Shown piece after piece: positions 35,662 through 44,384 of a DNA stretch of 64,000 bases (its first letter is position 1; each line of letters starts with the position of its first letter). The stretch comes from Breznakia pachnodae. Lineage in GTDB: Bacteria; Bacillota_I; Bacilli_A; Erysipelotrichales; Erysipelotrichaceae. The notes under the pieces are model-generated. The model saw nothing but the letters and a program-made list of their open reading frames with translations, was not told the origin of the DNA and ran no database searches. Made by a program: the position numbers and the translations under genes. Location: assembly GCF_030814225.1 (NCBI RefSeq), contig NZ_JAUSUR010000001.1, positions 682,001 through 746,000 of the forward strand, written 5' to 3'.

Positions 35662-36331
35662 TTCAGATGAAGAATTAAGTAGAAGAGGATACATTGATCA
35701 TCTTGATATAAGTGAATATCAAGATGATTTTTATTCTAATGTCACTCTGCTTAATGATAAAGATGCAGTAAATAGAAGTATTGCCGCAAGAAAGTTAAGT
35801 ACTTATATTAACGAGAAGGATACCATACAACAATTATTAACTCGATTATTAATTGAAAAAGCACTGTATACAAAATTAGAAATTTGCAATTCGCTAAGCA
35901 AAGCAGATAAAGATGGAGTTACACAAATGCTTCCATATTTAGGAATCATTCCAAATAAACAATATACTAGTTTGCCAGATCGTGGTTCCAAGAAGAAAAG
36001 TTTTCCACTATCTAGAGATATTATTGCAAGGACAATTGGAAGAATGGATATTACCGTTTTGATTACATTGTTGAATGCTTATAACGATTGCACACTAATA
36101 CAGAAAAGAGAATTGTTGGATGCAATTGGTTATCTGATATTTACAAACAATTATAAAACTGCAATTGTATTTGGGAAATTAAAGTATTGTTTTGAACATG
36201 AAACAGACGAAGTAATCAGATGGAAGATTGTAATTATCTTTAAATTCTTATTACCTTATTCAAAAGCGTTTCTGGAACAGTTTACAAAAGAAGATGGATT
36301 ACTTTACGAAGAAGCACAAAAAGTATTATAA
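35633..36331 (+). CDS. HEAT-like helical protein overlapping coaX; function unknown
   Basis: The 232-residue protein starts inside coaX, 29 bases before its stop, with AAAGGA about 13 bases upstream; translation is probably coupled. No signal peptide or membrane helix is seen. The sequence is almost entirely helical, with repeating pairs of helices (NRSIAARKLSTYI; LLTRLLIEKALYTKLEICNSL; IIARTIGRMDITVLITLLNA) that resemble HEAT or PBS-lyase-like repeats. Such proteins are usually scaffolds. I recognise no named family. A role connected with CoA enzymes is only implied by position. Confidence 0.78.
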   Translation: MIAPKKHLRSSDEELSRRGYIDHLDISEYQDDFYSNVTLLNDKDAVNRSIAARKLSTYINEKDTIQQLLTRLLIEKALYTKLEICNSLSKADKDGVTQMLPYLGIIPNKQYTSLPDRGSKKKSFPLSRDIIARTIGRMDITVLITLLNAYNDCTLIQKRELLDAIGYLIFTNNYKTAIVFGKLKYCFEHETDEVIRWKIVIIFKFLLPYSKAFLEQFTKEDGLLYEEAQKVL

Positions 36332-36338
36332 GATGAAG

Positions 36339-36365
36339 AACCCCGACAAAATTTGTCGGGGTTTT
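36339..36365 (+). terminator. Intrinsic terminator of the CoA operon
   Basis: AACCCCGACA and TGTCGGGGTT pair around a short loop, followed by TT. It also separates the converging minus-strand catabolic operon. Confidence 0.82.
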
Positions 36366-36367
36366 GA

Positions 36368-37420
36368 TTATTTAAATACAATTACATTTTTCAGGCTAAC
36401 TGCATTTCTTGCATTTTTTAAAGCATCTTCAAACTCTTCAATGGAGTATCGATTACTAACTATTTTATCTAATGGTAATTGCCCACAGGCAACCATCTTT
36501 GCACTTGTACGATAACTTTTCAAGCTAGCTCTGGTACACCCAAACACACGAAGTTGTTTGTAATGTAATACATTAGCATCAAGATGAACTTTCTCTCTTC
36601 CCTTTGGTAATCCACCAAAAAACAGAAGTCGTCCATTCATTGCCATATACTGAAAACTTTCTTCCTGAGCCTGAGGTGATGGTGCAGCTACAATACATAA
36701 ATCTACACCCTTACCATCCGTTTCTTTCATTACCATATCTTTTAGATTTTCACTTGTATAGGTGATAAGTTTTGGTAAGATCGCTTTCGCATCTTTTAAA
36801 CGACCTTCTTGAAGATCATTCATGATTACGTTACACGCACCTTTGGCATAAGCAAGCATTGCATGCATAATACCAATTGGACCAGAACCAATAATTAGTA
36901 CTGTATCTCCAGGAATTACTCCTGCAATTAATTGACCATTATAAACGCAGCTAAGCGGTTCAATTAAAGATGCTTCCTCATAACTCATTGCATCATCAAT
37001 TAATGTGATATTACCTTGTCGAACTGCTTTTGCTGGAACTCTAACATACTGCGCAAATCCTCCAGGCATGTTGATACCAAATGCTTCATAGTTATCACAC
37101 AGGTGCGTTTCTCCACTAATACAGTGGTCACAAATTCCACATCCCATGTTAGGAGCCAAAGCAACTCGCATTCCTGACTTATAAAAGTTTACATTTGAAC
37201 CAACTTCTACAATCTCTCCTGCAATCTCATGGCCAAGAACTAATGGATGTTCTTCGTCAACATTTGTATAACCATTGTTATACATCCGTACATCAGTCCC
37301 ACAAATTGATGCAGCCCTCACCTTTACCAGAACTTCATTATCGCTAATTACTGGGATATCAACTTCGGTATTACGAACCTTTTCTTTACCCAATAATTGT
37401 ACGACTTTCATTTTAGCCAT
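36368..37420 (-). CDS. Zinc-dependent alcohol/polyol dehydrogenase
   Basis: 350 residues from the ATG at 37420, behind GAGGAAA; it overlaps the upstream gene by 8 bases. This is a medium-chain dehydrogenase of the sorbitol/threonine group: catalytic zinc ligands in CGTDVR and GHEIAGEIVEVG, a structural zinc cluster GCGICDHCISGETHLC, and a Rossmann loop IGSGPIGIMHAML. It oxidises a secondary alcohol with NAD. In this operon it probably oxidises a polyol or its phosphate brought in by the PTS. The exact substrate cannot be read. Confidence 0.88.
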   Translation of the reverse strand: MAKMKVVQLLGKEKVRNTEVDIPVISDNEVLVKVRAASICGTDVRMYNNGYTNVDEEHPLVLGHEIAGEIVEVGSNVNFYKSGMRVALAPNMGCGICDHCISGETHLCDNYEAFGINMPGGFAQYVRVPAKAVRQGNITLIDDAMSYEEASLIEPLSCVYNGQLIAGVIPGDTVLIIGSGPIGIMHAMLAYAKGACNVIMNDLQEGRLKDAKAILPKLITYTSENLKDMVMKETDGKGVDLCIVAAPSPQAQEESFQYMAMNGRLLFFGGLPKGREKVHLDANVLHYKQLRVFGCTRASLKSYRTSAKMVACGQLPLDKIVSNRYSIEEFEDALKNARNAVSLKNVIVFK

Positions 37421-38447
37421 TGCTCTTTTCCTCCTCAACATATACGATTCTTTCTTCTAGAAGTGACTGTAATGCAAGTCGTACTAAACGTACAGACATT
37501 AACCCATCATACCCAGTTACTTCTGGTTGTGTATTGTGTAAGATACAGTCAATAAAAGCCTGATCTTCTCTTGCATATGCATCTTTAAATAAGTATGTCC
37601 AACTATGCATTGCTGATTTATTTACTTCTCCATCTTTATTAGCAACCACTACATTCAACTTACTTTGATCACCAACTAAAATACTTCCATGGGTTCCTAA
37701 GATTTCAGCACGAGCATCATACCCATATTGAACATACTGCGCACCATCTACTGCTCCCAGTTTACCATCATTAAATTTCATATTCATCGAAACTGTATCA
37801 TAGTAGTCTGGATATTTTTCTTTCATTTCAGGAGAACGAAAGTTTCCACCGATTGCATAAACACTTTCTACTTCACTACCAGTAAACCAGCGAAGTGTAT
37901 CCAAATCATGAGAGTTTACTTCCCCAATTGGCCCACTACTCTTGGAAATATCATACATCCATTCTTTTAGTTCACTAGGGCCATGTGTTAATGACTTCAC
38001 CAATACAACATCACCTATGACACCTTGATCAACTAATGCTTTTGCCTGTCTGAAACTTTCATCAAAGCGACGCATAAATCCAACTTGTAGTTTTACATTG
38101 TTTTCTTTTGCAACATCAATCATTAACTGACATTCTTCTTCATTTACTCCAAACGGTTTTTCACATAAGATATGCTTCTTTGCTTTTGCTGCTGCAACTA
38201 CAATTTCACAGTGAAACTGAGTTGGCGTAACAACAATGACTGCATCAATATCATCATCTCTTAACACTTCACGATAATCACTATATCCAATTTCTACACC
38301 CAATTCTTCTTGCGCAGCTTTTAGTGATTCTACATTTGGATCACAAACTGCAACCAAACGAGCATTTTGTACATTTTTCGCATAATTTCGTCCATGTATC
38401 ATCCCTGCTCTACCAGTACCAATTAAACAAACATTTATAGATTTCAT
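37413..38447 (-). CDS. Gfo/Idh/MocA-family oxidoreductase (inositol 2-dehydrogenase-like)
   Basis: The 344-residue protein has an N-terminal Rossmann fold (CLIGTGRAGMIHGRNYA), the family EKP motif (LCEKPFG) and the C-terminal substrate domain with GFMRRFDESF and EVNSHDLDTLRWF, where the catalytic Asp and His lie. Members oxidise inositols, sugars or sugar amines with NAD(P). It starts 10 bases after the PTS gene and overlaps the next dehydrogenase, so two oxidation steps are encoded side by side. No iol genes are near. Confidence 0.88.
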   Translation of the reverse strand: MKSINVCLIGTGRAGMIHGRNYAKNVQNARLVAVCDPNVESLKAAQEELGVEIGYSDYREVLRDDDIDAVIVVTPTQFHCEIVVAAAKAKKHILCEKPFGVNEEECQLMIDVAKENNVKLQVGFMRRFDESFRQAKALVDQGVIGDVVLVKSLTHGPSELKEWMYDISKSSGPIGEVNSHDLDTLRWFTGSEVESVYAIGGNFRSPEMKEKYPDYYDTVSMNMKFNDGKLGAVDGAQYVQYGYDARAEILGTHGSILVGDQSKLNVVVANKDGEVNKSAMHSWTYLFKDAYAREDQAFIDCILHNTQPEVTGYDGLMSVRLVRLALQSLLEERIVYVEEEKSNG

Positions 38448-38457
38448 TTTGCTTTAC

Positions 38458-39834
38458 CTACGCTTTTGCATTCTTTTTAACTGCTTGCATTTTTAACGCT
38501 GTTACTAATAATCCACTTACTACTGTACCAACTGCTAGCGCTACTACATATAACAATACATTCGAAACTGCACCTGGAATCAAGAATACAAAGAACCCAC
38601 CATGAGGTACCGCAATACCACAGTTGAATGCCATTGATAATGCTCCAGTAATTGCAGAACCTATTGTTACCGAAGCTAATACACGAATTGGATCAGCTGC
38701 AGCAAAGGGAATCGCACCTTCAGAAATAAATGACAATCCTAATACCCATGCTGATTTTCCTGCTTCTTGTTCTTCTGCAGAATATAACTTTTTATTTAAA
38801 ATTGTTGATGATAATGCCATTGCTAACGGTGGAACCATACCTGTAATCATTACTGCACCCATAACAGTACTTGTTTCTCCAGTTCCTAAACTTGTGAGTG
38901 AAGCAACTCCAAAGAAGTATGCTGCTTTCCCTATTGGGCCAGCTAAGTCGATTGCCATCATTGCTCCAAGAATTAATCCCAATACAATTGAGTTCATTCC
39001 TGACAAACTGTTTAACCAATCCATAATTGCTTCATTTAAAGCAGTAATAGGAATACCAACAACAAACTTCATTACAAATCCAGTAATTAATACTGATAAC
39101 ACTGGAAGAATTAATATTGGCATTAATCCTGAGAATGATTGTGGTAACTTAATAATCTTTTTTAATCCAATAATTGTATAACCAGCAACAAACCCTCCAA
39201 GTAATGTTCCTAAGAATCCACCATTCATTGATGACATTAGCATACCTGCTAACATCCCTGGTACAAGACCTGGACGATCAGCAATTGAGTAAGCAACATA
39301 TCCACCAAGAATTGGCCACATCAGACCCATTGCCAGCCCACCAAATTCATTTAATGCACCTGCAAGATCACCTTCTGAATTAATACCACCAAAAGCAAAT
39401 GCTAAGGCAATACACAATCCTCCAGCCACTACAAATGGAATCATGTAAGATACACCAGTCATTAAGTGAGCATAAATTCCAGTTTTACTTGTTTCTACTT
39501 TTTCTGTTTTTGCTTCTCCATTATTATATATTGGAGCATCTAAACTACGTTTCAATAATCCTTTACCATCTTCAATTGCATCATTTACATCTACTTCTAA
39601 TAACTTTTTCCCTACAAATCGTTCTTTCTTTACGGTCGTACTAGCAGCAATTACAACTGCATCTGCTGCTGCAATATCTTCTGCAGTCAATTGATTCTCA
39701 GCACCAATTGAACCTTGTGTTTCTACTTTAATATTATATCCTAACTCTTTCGCTGCCATCTCTAGTCCTTCAGCTGCCATATATGTATGAGCAATTCCTG
39801 TTGAACATGAAGTAATTGCGACGATCTTTTTCAT
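38458..39834 (-). CDS. PTS fructose-family EIIBC component
   Basis: The 458-residue protein has a fructose-type IIB domain at residues 1-100, with phosphocysteine Cys10 in TSCSTGIAHTYMAAEGLE, and a IIC domain from about 120, with about nine helices and GGxxxA-rich segments. It imports and phosphorylates a sugar or polyol, taking phosphate from the IIA encoded just upstream. A separate IIA plus fused IIBC is typical of fructose/mannose subclass systems. Neighbouring dehydrogenases suggest the substrate is not plain fructose. Confidence 0.93.
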   Translation of the reverse strand: MKKIVAITSCSTGIAHTYMAAEGLEMAAKELGYNIKVETQGSIGAENQLTAEDIAAADAVVIAASTTVKKERFVGKKLLEVDVNDAIEDGKGLLKRSLDAPIYNNGEAKTEKVETSKTGIYAHLMTGVSYMIPFVVAGGLCIALAFAFGGINSEGDLAGALNEFGGLAMGLMWPILGGYVAYSIADRPGLVPGMLAGMLMSSMNGGFLGTLLGGFVAGYTIIGLKKIIKLPQSFSGLMPILILPVLSVLITGFVMKFVVGIPITALNEAIMDWLNSLSGMNSIVLGLILGAMMAIDLAGPIGKAAYFFGVASLTSLGTGETSTVMGAVMITGMVPPLAMALSSTILNKKLYSAEEQEAGKSAWVLGLSFISEGAIPFAAADPIRVLASVTIGSAITGALSMAFNCGIAVPHGGFFVFLIPGAVSNVLLYVVALAVGTVVSGLLVTALKMQAVKKNAKA

Positions 39835-39852
39835 AAAATATATCCTCCTTAA

Positions 39853-40296
39853 TTATTCAAATATTTTATAAACATCTTCTTCACTTTTAACATTCATTAA
39901 TGCATCACGAATTTCCTGATGCATCAGTTTCCTTGATAATTGACTTAAAATCTTTAAATGTTCATCTTTTGATGTCTCTGGTACTGCAATTAGGAATAAT
40001 AAATGTACTGGTTTATTATCTAATGAATTATATTCAATTCCATCTTTGATTCTTGCAAAACAAAGACTTGGTTCTACTACTGTATCTGATTGACCATGAG
40101 GTATCCCCACACCAAAGCCAATCCCCGTTGTATACTCTTCTTCTCTTGTCATTACAGCATTGAAGTAAGTATCATAATCTTTTATTTTTCCTTCTTTCAT
40201 CAATAAATCAATCAAAGATTGAATCGCTTCTTTCTTATCACTGACCTGTAAATCCAGATTCATTAATTGTGGTATCATTAAATCTTTTATTGACAT
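39853..40296 (-). CDS. PTS fructose/mannitol-family EIIA component
   Basis: The 147-residue IIA domain has the phosphorylation site His67 in GVGIPHGQSD. It takes phosphate from HPr and passes it to Cys10 of the IIBC protein. It lies 5 bases after deoC and 18 bases before IIBC, within one operon. Confidence 0.93.
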   Translation of the reverse strand: MSIKDLMIPQLMNLDLQVSDKKEAIQSLIDLLMKEGKIKDYDTYFNAVMTREEEYTTGIGFGVGIPHGQSDTVVEPSLCFARIKDGIEYNSLDNKPVHLLFLIAVPETSKDEHLKILSQLSRKLMHQEIRDALMNVKSEEDVYKIFE

Positions 40297-40301
40297 ATCA
40301 C

Positions 40302-40982
40302 TTACCCATTTTGCTTTCTTAACTCTTCAATGATTTTGATTCCTGAACTTGTCCCCAAACGCTCAGCACCCGCTTCAATCATTGCTTCTGCAGTTGCAAG
40401 ATCACGAATTCCTCCTGCAGCCTTTACTTTTACTTTGTCCCCCACGACCTGTTTCATTAACTTCACATCTTCAATTGTTGCACCAGCTGTCCCAAACCCA
40501 GTTGATGTCTTAACAAAATCTGGTTGAACTTCTTTTGCAATCTCACATACACGAATCTTTTCATCCTCGCTAAGGTAACATGTTTCTAAAATAACCTTAC
40601 TAAGTACTTCATGTTCTTTACAGACATCTACAATCTCTTTCATTTCCCGTTTGATATATGCATCATTACCATCCTTTAATTCTGTAATGTTGATTACATA
40701 ATCAATTTCATCGCAACCATTCTTGATTGCATCCTTTACTTCAAATACTTTCGTTTCAATTGTAGTCTGTCCTAATGGGAAACCAATTGCTGCTCCTACA
40801 TGCACTTCACTATCCTTTAATAAATCTGCACATAGAGCAACTGGAAATGAGTTAATGGCTACCATTTTGAACTCATATTCCATAGCTTCCTCACATAGTT
40901 TTTTAAATCCCTCCTTTGTTGCATCTGCCTTTAGCAATGTATGATCAATCATATTTGCTATCATTTTTTCATTTGAACTCAT
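40302..40982 (-). CDS. deoC: Deoxyribose-phosphate aldolase
   Basis: The 226-residue protein has the DeoC motifs: the Schiff-base Lys158 in DFVKTSTGF, the second Lys187 in VKVKAAGGIRD, and the catalytic Asp in DEIDYVINI. It cleaves 2-deoxyribose-5-phosphate to acetaldehyde and glyceraldehyde-3-phosphate. Here it is the first gene of a PTS-dehydrogenase operon rather than part of a nucleoside-salvage cluster, so it may act on a related phosphate made by the two dehydrogenases. The start follows AAGGAGAAA. Confidence 0.94.
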   Translation of the reverse strand: MSSNEKMIANMIDHTLLKADATKEGFKKLCEEAMEYEFKMVAINSFPVALCADLLKDSEVHVGAAIGFPLGQTTIETKVFEVKDAIKNGCDEIDYVINITELKDGNDAYIKREMKEIVDVCKEHEVLSKVILETCYLSEDEKIRVCEIAKEVQPDFVKTSTGFGTAGATIEDVKLMKQVVGDKVKVKAAGGIRDLATAEAMIEAGAERLGTSSGIKIIEELRKQNG

Positions 40983-41014
40983 TTCTTTTGTTTCTCCTTT
41001 TCATTTACAACTAT

Positions 41015-41042
41015 ATTCTATCATTTACTTTCATATTGTCAA
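41015..41042 (-). promoter_or_regulatory. Promoter of the deoC-PTS operon with a DeoR-type operator
   Basis: On the minus strand TTGACA (41037-41042), 16 bases and TAGAAT (41015-41020). The spacer contains ATGAAAGTAAAT (41023-41034 on the complement), which recurs near the deoR gene. Several AAATGAAAA copies lie just upstream. A DeoR-family repressor bound here would block transcription. Confidence 0.7.
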
Positions 41043-41093
41043 TATTTTAATTGTATTTATTTTCATTTGCTTTTGTTTTCATTTGTTTGTATT

Positions 41094-41119
41094 AAAAAAG
41101 ACCATCCTTTAGATGGTCT
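41094..41119 (-). terminator. Intrinsic terminator of the deoR-type gene
   Basis: On the minus strand AGACCATC and GATGGTCT pair around a 5-base loop and run into six T. The stem overlaps the last codons of the regulator gene. Confidence 0.85.
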
Positions 41120-41888
41120 GAACATTTATCTTTAAAGCTTCTAATTTCTGTAAGTCTTTCTTCTTTATATTCTTATCTGTTACTATCACATCAGCTTTTG
41201 TTGTTTCACCAAAAATACAGAAACTCTCTTTTCCAATCTTACTCGATTCAAAGAGGATAATTTTTTGTCGAGCAATATCCAACATTGCTCGTTTCAGTTC
41301 TGCTGTCCCTACATTAGGTGTAGAGTAACCACGTTCTATTGAAAAGGATGTGGTAGCCACAATTGCCTTGTCGACGGAATACTTTGCCATTTCTCTAATT
41401 ACACTTTCACCTGCAGCATATTGGAAATGATTACGTACGGTTCCACCAAGAATCGTAATATTGAAATCAGTACGTTCACTTAGCATGATTGCTATCTGCA
41501 GATCATGGGTCAGTATATGCAAATCTTTTAAATCTGAATTCGCAAGAGCTGTTGCAAATGCCTGACAGGTAGTTCCTGTATCAATTGCAATAGAGTCTTC
41601 ATCTTTCAATAGTGATACTGCATGCTCTGCAATCCGACGTTTCTCTTCTGTAACTTCACGAACATTCGGAATATCTTCCAAACTCTTATTATGATTACGA
41701 ATCGCACCACCATGGGTCCTTACAAGTAAGCGACTATATTCCAGTTCACGAATATCAGTACGAATGGTACTTCCTGATACCTGAAAGATATCCACAAGAT
41801 CAGCAACTTGTACCCTGCCAGTTTCATCCAGCAATCTTAATATTTCCTGTTTTCTTTCCTCAGCATAAAGAAATTTATTTTTTTCCAT
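41109..41888 (-). CDS. DeoR-family transcriptional regulator
   Basis: The 259-residue protein has an N-terminal DeoR helix-turn-helix (RKQEILRLLDETGRVQVADL; VSGSTIRTDIRELE) and a C-terminal sugar-phosphate sensing domain (DSIAIDTGTTCQAFA; ILTHDLQIAIML; NITILGGTVR). It probably represses the adjacent deoC-PTS-dehydrogenase operon until a phosphorylated intermediate appears. The shared operator-like 12-mer near both promoters supports this and autoregulation. It ends at its own terminator. Confidence 0.92.
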   Translation of the reverse strand: MEKNKFLYAEERKQEILRLLDETGRVQVADLVDIFQVSGSTIRTDIRELEYSRLLVRTHGGAIRNHNKSLEDIPNVREVTEEKRRIAEHAVSLLKDEDSIAIDTGTTCQAFATALANSDLKDLHILTHDLQIAIMLSERTDFNITILGGTVRNHFQYAAGESVIREMAKYSVDKAIVATTSFSIERGYSTPNVGTAELKRAMLDIARQKIILFESSKIGKESFCIFGETTKADVIVTDKNIKKKDLQKLEALKINVQTI

Positions 41889-41948
41889 TACTTTGACATC
41901 CTTTCATATTCTTTCACTTAACCACATAATAACATCATTTAGTTTGAA

Positions 41949-41960
41949 ATGAAAGTAAAT
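41949..41960. promoter_or_regulatory. Candidate DeoR operator upstream of its own gene
   Basis: ATGAAAGTAAAT on the plus strand is the exact reverse complement of the element at 41023-41034 in the deoC promoter. It lies about 60 bases before the regulator start. Confidence 0.5.
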
Positions 41961-41979
41961 AAAAAGGGCAATGCCCTTT
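41955..41979 (-). terminator. Intrinsic terminator after the patatin gene
   Basis: On the minus strand AAAGGGC and GCCCTTT pair around a 3-base loop and lead into TTTATT. It begins at the stop codon. Confidence 0.7.
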
Positions 41980-42829
41980 ACTTAATAAATTCTTTAATCA
42001 TATCCAAGCGATCCATTGTATCTTTATACCCCAATTCAAACCAGCCTTTTAGCTTGTCTTGATCTTGTGTATAACGAGTAATTCCTTGGTCTTCACTTGG
42101 ACGAAGGATAATCGCTTTTCCTTCTTTTTCCAGTTGCCTTATAATATCCCATTGCTTTTCATAGTTTAAATGACGAATCTTTAAATCTCTTGCTACATGT
42201 GGGAATTTACGGTATCTCATTTTCGCTAAACGAATTTGCCAGTTTGGTGCTGGCTTTCTAACATATCCTTCTTCTTTCGTAGAAATAAATATATGTTTTT
42301 CATTTCCCTGACGAATACTTTGTTCGATTGGAATCATATCAATTAACCCTGCATCCATATATAATCCATGATTGAACTTATACGGTTTTGTTAGTAACAG
42401 CAATGCACAACTAGCTTTAATCAATGTCTGGTCTTTTGTTAGAAAACTCTTGTCATAGTATTCTACTCTTCCTGAGTCAACATTGTAAACACCAATATCT
42501 AACTTTGTTTCACTTTTATAAAATGTATCATAATCCAAAGGTGCTCGCTCTTCTAGAAAACGAAAGGTTGCTTCAATTCCAAATAATCCACCTTCTTTAA
42601 ACAATGGTCGAATACCCACTGCATCCTTTTGTGCTCCTGCTTCAATTCCAGTAATCTCTAAACGAAATGGCTGTCTTGATGCATAAGGAAGTAAATTCTC
42701 TGCACCAGCACTAATCCCTACACTATATGGGAAGTAAATTCCCTGGTCTAGAAAGGCCTTCAGTACTCCGCTTGTATAAGCTGCTTTTGTTCCCCCACCT
42801 TCACAAATTAATCCAACTTTTTGATTCAT
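41978..42829 (-). CDS. Patatin-like phospholipase
   Basis: 283 residues from the ATG at 42829, six bases after GGAGG; an ATG three bases earlier is too close to the site. The patatin fold is shown by the oxyanion loop CEGGGTKAAYTSGVL, the nucleophile elbow GISAGA and the Asp of DAGLIDMIP (the DG-type dyad partner appears as DAG). It hydrolyses acyl chains from lipids in or near the membrane. It follows a cardiolipin synthase by 10 bases, which fits phospholipid turnover. Confidence 0.9.
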   Translation of the reverse strand: MNQKVGLICEGGGTKAAYTSGVLKAFLDQGIYFPYSVGISAGAENLLPYASRQPFRLEITGIEAGAQKDAVGIRPLFKEGGLFGIEATFRFLEERAPLDYDTFYKSETKLDIGVYNVDSGRVEYYDKSFLTKDQTLIKASCALLLLTKPYKFNHGLYMDAGLIDMIPIEQSIRQGNEKHIFISTKEEGYVRKPAPNWQIRLAKMRYRKFPHVARDLKIRHLNYEKQWDIIRQLEKEGKAIILRPSEDQGITRYTQDQDKLKGWFELGYKDTMDRLDMIKEFIK

Positions 42830-42839
42830 CATTTTCCTC

Positions 42840-44375
42840 CTACATAAGTGGTGCAAATATATTTAAGATAGCACGAAGAATACGAATTGGTAAATGTTCC
42901 TTCCTGCACATCTCATATGTTATTTGCTCACTCTCTTTAAGTGTGTCTAAGTAATCTTTTTTAATATCTGCAATCAAGCTGCTCTTATAGAACCAGATTC
43001 CACACTCATAGTGTAAATAATATGAACGGAAATCCATATTCGTAGTTCCTACAATAGCATATTTATCGTCGGCTACAAAGTTTTTCGCATGAACAAATCC
43101 AGGTGTATATTCATAAATCTTTACGCCATTCTTTGTCAGGTCCTGATAGTTGTGTCGTGTTAACTGAAACACATACCACTTATCAGGAATATGTGGAACT
43201 AAAATACGTACATCCACTCCATTCTTTGCAGCTAGTATTAAACTTGTCTTCATCTCCTGATCAATTACCAGATATGGAGTTGTAATGTATACATAATCCA
43301 CAGCATTGTTGATCATATTAATATGCGTATATTCTCCAACATTTTCATCATCCGTTGGTGTATCTGAGAATGGTTGTACAATCCCATCATCCGCATAATC
43401 TTCAAAATATTCACGAGGTTTATGGAAATTCGCATAAACATCTTTTTCCTTTTCATCAAAATTCCAGAATTGTAGAAACATCAGTGTAAAACTCCACACT
43501 GCTTCTCCTTCAATCATGGCACCGCCATCTTTCCAGTGCCCAAAACGTTCTATTTTATTAATATACTCATCCGCAAGGTTGACCCCTCCAGACATCGCAA
43601 CAACACCATCAACAACAAATATCTTACGGTGATCACGATTATTCATCTGTACTGCAATACGTGGTTTAATCGGATTAAACACTTTGGTTTTAATCCCCTT
43701 CGCATTTAATACTCGATCATAATAATTAGGTAATTTTGATGCACATCCAAAATCATCATATAGTAAACGAACATCAACACCTTCGGCAACTTTTCGCTCT
43801 AATATTTCTAATATTGTTGACCACATATACCCTTCATCAATAATAAAATATTCCAGAAAGATAAATTCTTTTGCACTTTCAAGTTTTTCAATCATCACTT
43901 CAAAGTTTGATTCTCCAGTCGCAAAAAAAGTTGTTTTTGTTTTCCCATAAGGTGGAAACATCGATGAGTTCCAGATATAGTTCATCTGTTTATAAGCACC
44001 CTCATCATTTTCTGCCAGATACAAATAAGAATCAAGTTCCCCATCAATATAATTCATCATATCTCGATGCAAATCCTGATCACGAACGCGTAATGCTTTT
44101 GGAACTTGTTTTGCCCCAAACATCAGATACAGCAACCATCCAAAAATTGGTAAACCAATGATAGTAACCGCCCATGTCAGTTTATAGGATGGGTTATCAC
44201 TTCGATTGATTACATAAATACCAACAATAAATGAAAGGATATTAAATACCATATAAGCATTCAATGAGAACATACTTAAAACATAGACTCCAAACAATAG
44301 AATACAAACTTGTACTATAATAAGAAATCCTACGATTACTATTTTATTGGTAAGTAGTCGTAATAGTTGTTTCAT
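42840..44375 (-). CDS. cls: Cardiolipin synthase
   Basis: The 511-residue protein has N-terminal membrane helices (about residues 13-57 and 67-87) and two phospholipase-D HKD motifs: HRKIFVVDG from His249 and HAKNFVADD from His429. Length and layout match bacterial Cls, which condenses two phosphatidylglycerols to cardiolipin and glycerol at the inner membrane. It is the middle gene of three on the minus strand, 9 bases after the M28-like membrane protein and 10 before the patatin gene. Confidence 0.96.
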   Translation of the reverse strand: MKQLLRLLTNKIVIVGFLIIVQVCILLFGVYVLSMFSLNAYMVFNILSFIVGIYVINRSDNPSYKLTWAVTIIGLPIFGWLLYLMFGAKQVPKALRVRDQDLHRDMMNYIDGELDSYLYLAENDEGAYKQMNYIWNSSMFPPYGKTKTTFFATGESNFEVMIEKLESAKEFIFLEYFIIDEGYMWSTILEILERKVAEGVDVRLLYDDFGCASKLPNYYDRVLNAKGIKTKVFNPIKPRIAVQMNNRDHRKIFVVDGVVAMSGGVNLADEYINKIERFGHWKDGGAMIEGEAVWSFTLMFLQFWNFDEKEKDVYANFHKPREYFEDYADDGIVQPFSDTPTDDENVGEYTHINMINNAVDYVYITTPYLVIDQEMKTSLILAAKNGVDVRILVPHIPDKWYVFQLTRHNYQDLTKNGVKIYEYTPGFVHAKNFVADDKYAIVGTTNMDFRSYYLHYECGIWFYKSSLIADIKKDYLDTLKESEQITYEMCRKEHLPIRILRAILNIFAPLM

Positions 44376-44384
44376 ACATTCTCC

